Assembly (NCBI GenBank): GCA_026987225.1
Contig: JALSNB010000225.1
Location: 1-9,306, forward strand
Direction of reading: 5' to 3'
From: Caldisericaceae bacterium
GTDB taxonomy: Bacteria; Caldisericota; Caldisericia; Caldisericales; Caldisericaceae
DNA: 9,306 bases
The notes beneath the pieces were generated by a model. It ran no database searches and was not told the origin of the DNA. It saw only the letters and a program-made list of their open reading frames with translations. Position numbers and translations under genes: made by a program. Every line of letters begins with the position of its first letter. Position 1 is the first letter of the stretch. This document shows positions 6,980 through 9,306 of the stretch, one piece after another.

Positions 6980-8095
6980 GTGTTTAGAGAAGAATACGAA
7001 AAATTAGAAAAAGAGCTGCTCTCCCCTTACGCAAAATTAAGCGTCAATTCAAAGGGGAGGGCAGTCCCCGAAAAAAAGGACCCTTACAGAACAAATTTTC
7101 AAAGAGACGTAGATAGAATACTCTATTCAAAATCTTTTAGAAGACTTCAATACAAAACACAGGTGTTTATCGCTCCTATGGGAGATCATTATAGAAACAG
7201 GTTGACACATACATTGGAAGTAATGACAATTAGCCGCTCCATTTCGAGAGCATTGAGGCTAAACCCGGATCTTACCGAAGCAATTGCATTAGGGCATGAT
7301 CTCGGACATTCTCCGTTTGGTCATGCAGGGGAAGCAGCCTTGAATATGAAATGCAAAGAGTATGACAAAACCATGCATTTTTATCACCCTGAGCAGAGTT
7401 TGAGAGTTGTGGATTATCTGGAAAGACGTATCCGTTCAAACGGAGAAATCGTGTTCGGCTTAAATTTGACATTTGAAGTAAGAGATGGCATATTAAAGCA
7501 TAGTAAAGGCCTTGCAAATCTTTCCGATTTGAAAAATGCCGATCTCCCGCAAACTTTAGAAGGACAGGTTGTGAGGCTATCTGACAGAATCGCCTATCTG
7601 CATCACGACACCGACGACGCAATAAGAGCCGGAATAATACAGGAAAAGAACTTGCCGCAAAAAGTAAAAACCATACTCGGAGAAACAAATTCAAAGCGCC
7701 TGTCCACTTTAATCCTGAATATCATAGAAGAAAATAAAGATAGCGATGATATAATAACACTTTCCAAGGACATAGAAAGCGCAATGGATGAGTGGAAAAA
7801 CTTCCTTACGAATAAAGTTTATATAGGATCGAAACCCAAAAAAGAAGAAAAAAAGGTAAATAGATTAATCTCTTTCTTATTTGACTATTTTTACGAAAAT
7901 CCGAAAAGTATGGAGAGATATCTCGTAAACCATCCCATAAGCAAGGATACAAAAAATCCTGTTTCTTTGATATATCAAAACGAAAAACTCAGATTGAGAG
8001 TAATTTGCGATTATATTTCCTCAATGAGCGATAGGTACGCAATCGAAATAGGAAAATCCATTCTGTTTCCCAACCCTATGCCTCTAAACAACTAA
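6980..8095 (+). CDS. dgt: Deoxyguanosinetriphosphate triphosphohydrolase-like HD protein
   Basis: HD-domain phosphohydrolase of the dGTPase-like family, expected to cleave dNTPs to deoxynucleosides and triphosphate. The 371-residue length is usual for the family. Family N-terminal region: DPYRTNFQRDVDRILYSKSFRRLQ (34-57). Metal ligands: His77 in RLTHTLEV, His106-Asp107 in GHDLGHSPFGHAGE, and Asp202 in RLSDRIAYLHHD, so the H...HD...D set is complete. HPEQSLRVVDYLE (136-148) and GILKHSKG (170-177) are also typical. The start is GTG: an in-frame stop at 6953-6955 excludes anything much earlier, no other ATG/GTG/TTG start precedes the conserved region, and the next Met is residue 67. It begins 2 nt after the ppdK stop with almost no Shine-Dalgarno (AAAGG abuts the start), pointing to translational coupling. 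Substrate choice among dNTPs cannot be read from the sequence. It would supply deoxynucleosides, which deoC-dependent salvage could degrade. Confidence 0.93.
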   Translation: MFREEYEKLEKELLSPYAKLSVNSKGRAVPEKKDPYRTNFQRDVDRILYSKSFRRLQYKTQVFIAPMGDHYRNRLTHTLEVMTISRSISRALRLNPDLTEAIALGHDLGHSPFGHAGEAALNMKCKEYDKTMHFYHPEQSLRVVDYLERRIRSNGEIVFGLNLTFEVRDGILKHSKGLANLSDLKNADLPQTLEGQVVRLSDRIAYLHHDTDDAIRAGIIQEKNLPQKVKTILGETNSKRLSTLILNIIEENKDSDDIITLSKDIESAMDEWKNFLTNKVYIGSKPKKEEKKVNRLISFLFDYFYENPKSMERYLVNHPISKDTKNPVSLIYQNEKLRLRVICDYISSMSDRYAIEIGKSILFPNPMPLNN

Positions 8096-8114
8096 ATATT
8101 ATTTTACAATCAAC

Positions 8115-8142
8115 TTGAAATTTTTCTTCTGCATACTAAAAT
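8115..8142 (+). promoter_or_regulatory. Predicted sigma-70/A-type promoter of the propeller gene
   Basis: TTGAAA (8115-8120, five of six consensus bases), a 16-nt spacer and TAAAAT (8137-8142, five of six) sit in the 83-nt gap after dgt. They leave a leader of about 30 nt before the ATG at 8179. No terminator hairpin for dgt is visible in the same gap. Confidence 0.55.
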
Positions 8143-8166
8143 AATTAAGGGAGAATATATAAAAAT

Positions 8167-8174
8167 AGGGGGTG
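8167..8174 (+). promoter_or_regulatory. Ribosome binding site of the propeller gene
   Basis: AGGGGGTG matches the ideal AGGAGGTG at seven of eight positions and lies 4 nt before the ATG at 8179. It supports that start, which is also the one that gives a proper signal peptide. Confidence 0.7.
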
Positions 8175-8178
8175 CAGA

Positions 8179-9306
8179 ATGAAAAAAATCATCATTTTTG
8201 CGTTGATTTCTCTGTTTGCTATCTCTATCTTTTCTTATGAGATGCAAAAAACAGTGGCATTTGCTGAAAATCCCAAACCAATGAATATTTACTCCGTTTC
8301 AAGTAACGGATCCAATCCATGGCCCATGTTTCATCACGACATTCATCATAGCGGTTTATCTCCGTATAACACAACCGGAAATAACGGAGAGAAGAGATGG
8401 GAATTGAAAACAAACGGCACAATAGAATCCTCCGTTGCAATGGGTTTTGATGGAACACTTTATTTCGGTTCTAATGACGGTTATCTCTATGCAGTAAAAC
8501 GCGATGGCACGCTAAAATGGAAATTCGATACGGGTAAACCTGTTAAAACAACACCTGCGATAGGTACTGACGGCACAATATACTTCGTTTCCGTAAACGG
8601 ATATTTGTATGCCGTTAATCCGGACCACAGTTTAAAGTGGAAATTTAAAATAGGAGTATCAACGCTTTCTTCTCCCACGGTTTACATAGACGGCACGATC
8701 TTTGTAGGTTCCTACAATCACTATTTATATGCAATTAACAGAAACGGGACTCTTAAATGGAAATTCAAATCAAACGGTGTTATCATGTCTTCTCCGGCGA
8801 TAGGATATGACGGAACAATTTATTTCAGGGCAGCCGGTGGCTCAAGCGGAATTTATATCTATGCATTGAATCCTAATGGCACTTTAAAATGGAAATACAG
8901 AACAGGCCTCGGATATACAGCTTATTCGTCACCGGCAGTCGGACCTGACGGTACAATTTATTTCGGTGCAAAAGACAATCTTGTTTATGCGCTTAATCCA
9001 AACGGAAAACTCAAATGGGTATTTCAGACCGGAGGAATTGTTCGCTCCACTCCGGCAATAGGACCGACAGGAATTATCTATGTAGGTTCAAATGACGGAT
9101 ATTTATACGCTATAACACAAAAAGGTAAACTCAAATGGAAATACAAAACAGGCGAATGCAGAAAATCCTCTCCCGCAGTTAGTATAAACGGAACAATTTA
9201 TATCGGAGGAAAAGAATATCTATACGCACTTGATAGTAACGGCAAACTCAAGTGGAAATTAAAATTGGAACCTTATTATACAGTAACTTCACCTATTATA
9301 GATGAC
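8179..9306 (+). CDS. Secreted PQQ-like beta-propeller repeat protein, 3' end outside window
   Basis: The frame is open to the last base with 376 codons and no stop. The N-terminus is a signal peptide: MKK, a hydrophobic core IIIFALISLFAISIFS, and a plausible signal peptidase I site after AFA at 27-29, so the protein is exported. NPWPMFHHDIHHSGLSPYN (46-64) is the W-P-M-F...H.G.S lead-in common before outer-strand PQQ-like repeats. Then blades of about 40 residues repeat the pattern SSPAIG.DGTIYFGS..GYLYALNPNGTLKWKF. The anchor Trp of LKW falls at residues 74, 114, 154, 194, 238, 280, 320 and 359. Seven full units and the start of an eighth are present, suggesting a propeller of about eight blades, possibly followed by further domains. 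No dehydrogenase active-site or cofactor motif is visible, so PQQ binding should not be assumed. Likely roles are surface binding or scaffolding, but the function is unknown. It has its own promoter and is unrelated in role to the housekeeping genes before it. Confidence 0.88.
   Translation, partial: MKKIIIFALISLFAISIFSYEMQKTVAFAENPKPMNIYSVSSNGSNPWPMFHHDIHHSGLSPYNTTGNNGEKRWELKTNGTIESSVAMGFDGTLYFGSNDGYLYAVKRDGTLKWKFDTGKPVKTTPAIGTDGTIYFVSVNGYLYAVNPDHSLKWKFKIGVSTLSSPTVYIDGTIFVGSYNHYLYAINRNGTLKWKFKSNGVIMSSPAIGYDGTIYFRAAGGSSGIYIYALNPNGTLKWKYRTGLGYTAYSSPAVGPDGTIYFGAKDNLVYALNPNGKLKWVFQTGGIVRSTPAIGPTGIIYVGSNDGYLYAITQKGKLKWKYKTGECRKSSPAVSINGTIYIGGKEYLYALDSNGKLKWKLKLEPYYTVTSPIIDD
8398..9255 (+). repeat. 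Tandem ~120-bp repeats encoding propeller blades
   Basis: The LKW tryptophan codons lie at 8398, 8518, 8638, 8758, 8890, 9016, 9136 and 9253, giving unit lengths of 40, 40, 40, 44, 42, 40 and 39 codons. Identity is highest around AAATGGAAAT and GACGGNACAATTTAT. Other positions differ in codon choice, so these are old duplications and not recent identical copies. The 44-codon unit carries a small Gly/Ser-rich insertion (RAAGGSSGIYI, residues 217-227). Confidence 0.9.

Noticed and set aside
8096..8178. Rho-independent terminator after dgt, and likewise after glyS (4252-4280).
   Set aside because: There are T-rich runs but no GC-containing stem of useful length before them.
8225..8678. Two minus-strand frames (8225-8458 and 8487-8678) opposite the start of the propeller gene.
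   Set aside because: The plus-strand frame has a signal peptide, ribosome binding site and regular repeats; the opposite frames have no recognisable content.
8398..9306. CRISPR-like or other non-coding direct repeats.
   Set aside because: The periodicity is in codon units within a single open frame and reflects protein blades; the DNA copies are diverged and have no spacer structure.

Overview
The window is a densely packed, AT-rich stretch of bacterial chromosome. All seven recognisable genes lie on the + strand with very short gaps, giving the layout deoC (5' end outside the window) - recO - glyQ - glyS - promoter - ppdK - dgt - promoter - secreted beta-propeller protein (3' end outside the window). 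No RNA gene, insertion sequence, CRISPR array or integrase is visible.

Positions 1-4251 look like one transcription unit. deoC and recO share a base (TAATG). glyQ follows 21 nt later with a strong ribosome binding site, and glyS overlaps the end of glyQ by 17 nt. The products are a nucleoside-salvage aldolase, the recombination mediator RecO, and both subunits of the (alpha-beta)2 form of glycyl-tRNA synthetase. A good sigma-70/A type promoter in the 74-nt gap 4252-4325 drives ppdK (pyruvate phosphate dikinase, ATP/PPi-linked PEP-pyruvate interconversion). dgt (HD-domain dNTP triphosphohydrolase) starts 2 nt after ppdK with a GTG codon and must depend on ppdK translation. Another credible promoter in the gap 8096-8178 precedes an exported protein built of about 40-residue PQQ-like blades, cut off by the window edge after 376 codons.

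The split glycyl-tRNA synthetase, PPDK and strong Shine-Dalgarno sequences mark this as a bacterium, probably anaerobic. The order recO-glyQ-glyS-ppdK-dgt resembles the Firmicutes/Clostridia housekeeping cluster. However, the PPDK regulatory protein gene often found there and the dnaG-rpoD pair that usually follows dgt are absent from their expected places. The propeller protein has a repeat style (DGTIYFGS...YLYALNPNGTLKWKF) that I associate with deep-branching anaerobes such as Caldisericota- or Thermotogota-like lineages. That placement is a weak inference, because no marker here decides it.

I found no clear sign of an undescribed multi-gene system. The most distinctive points are a cysteine-free RecO that keeps the scaffold of the usual zinc site, a glyQS pair without a T-box leader, the break in synteny after dgt, and the regular secreted propeller.
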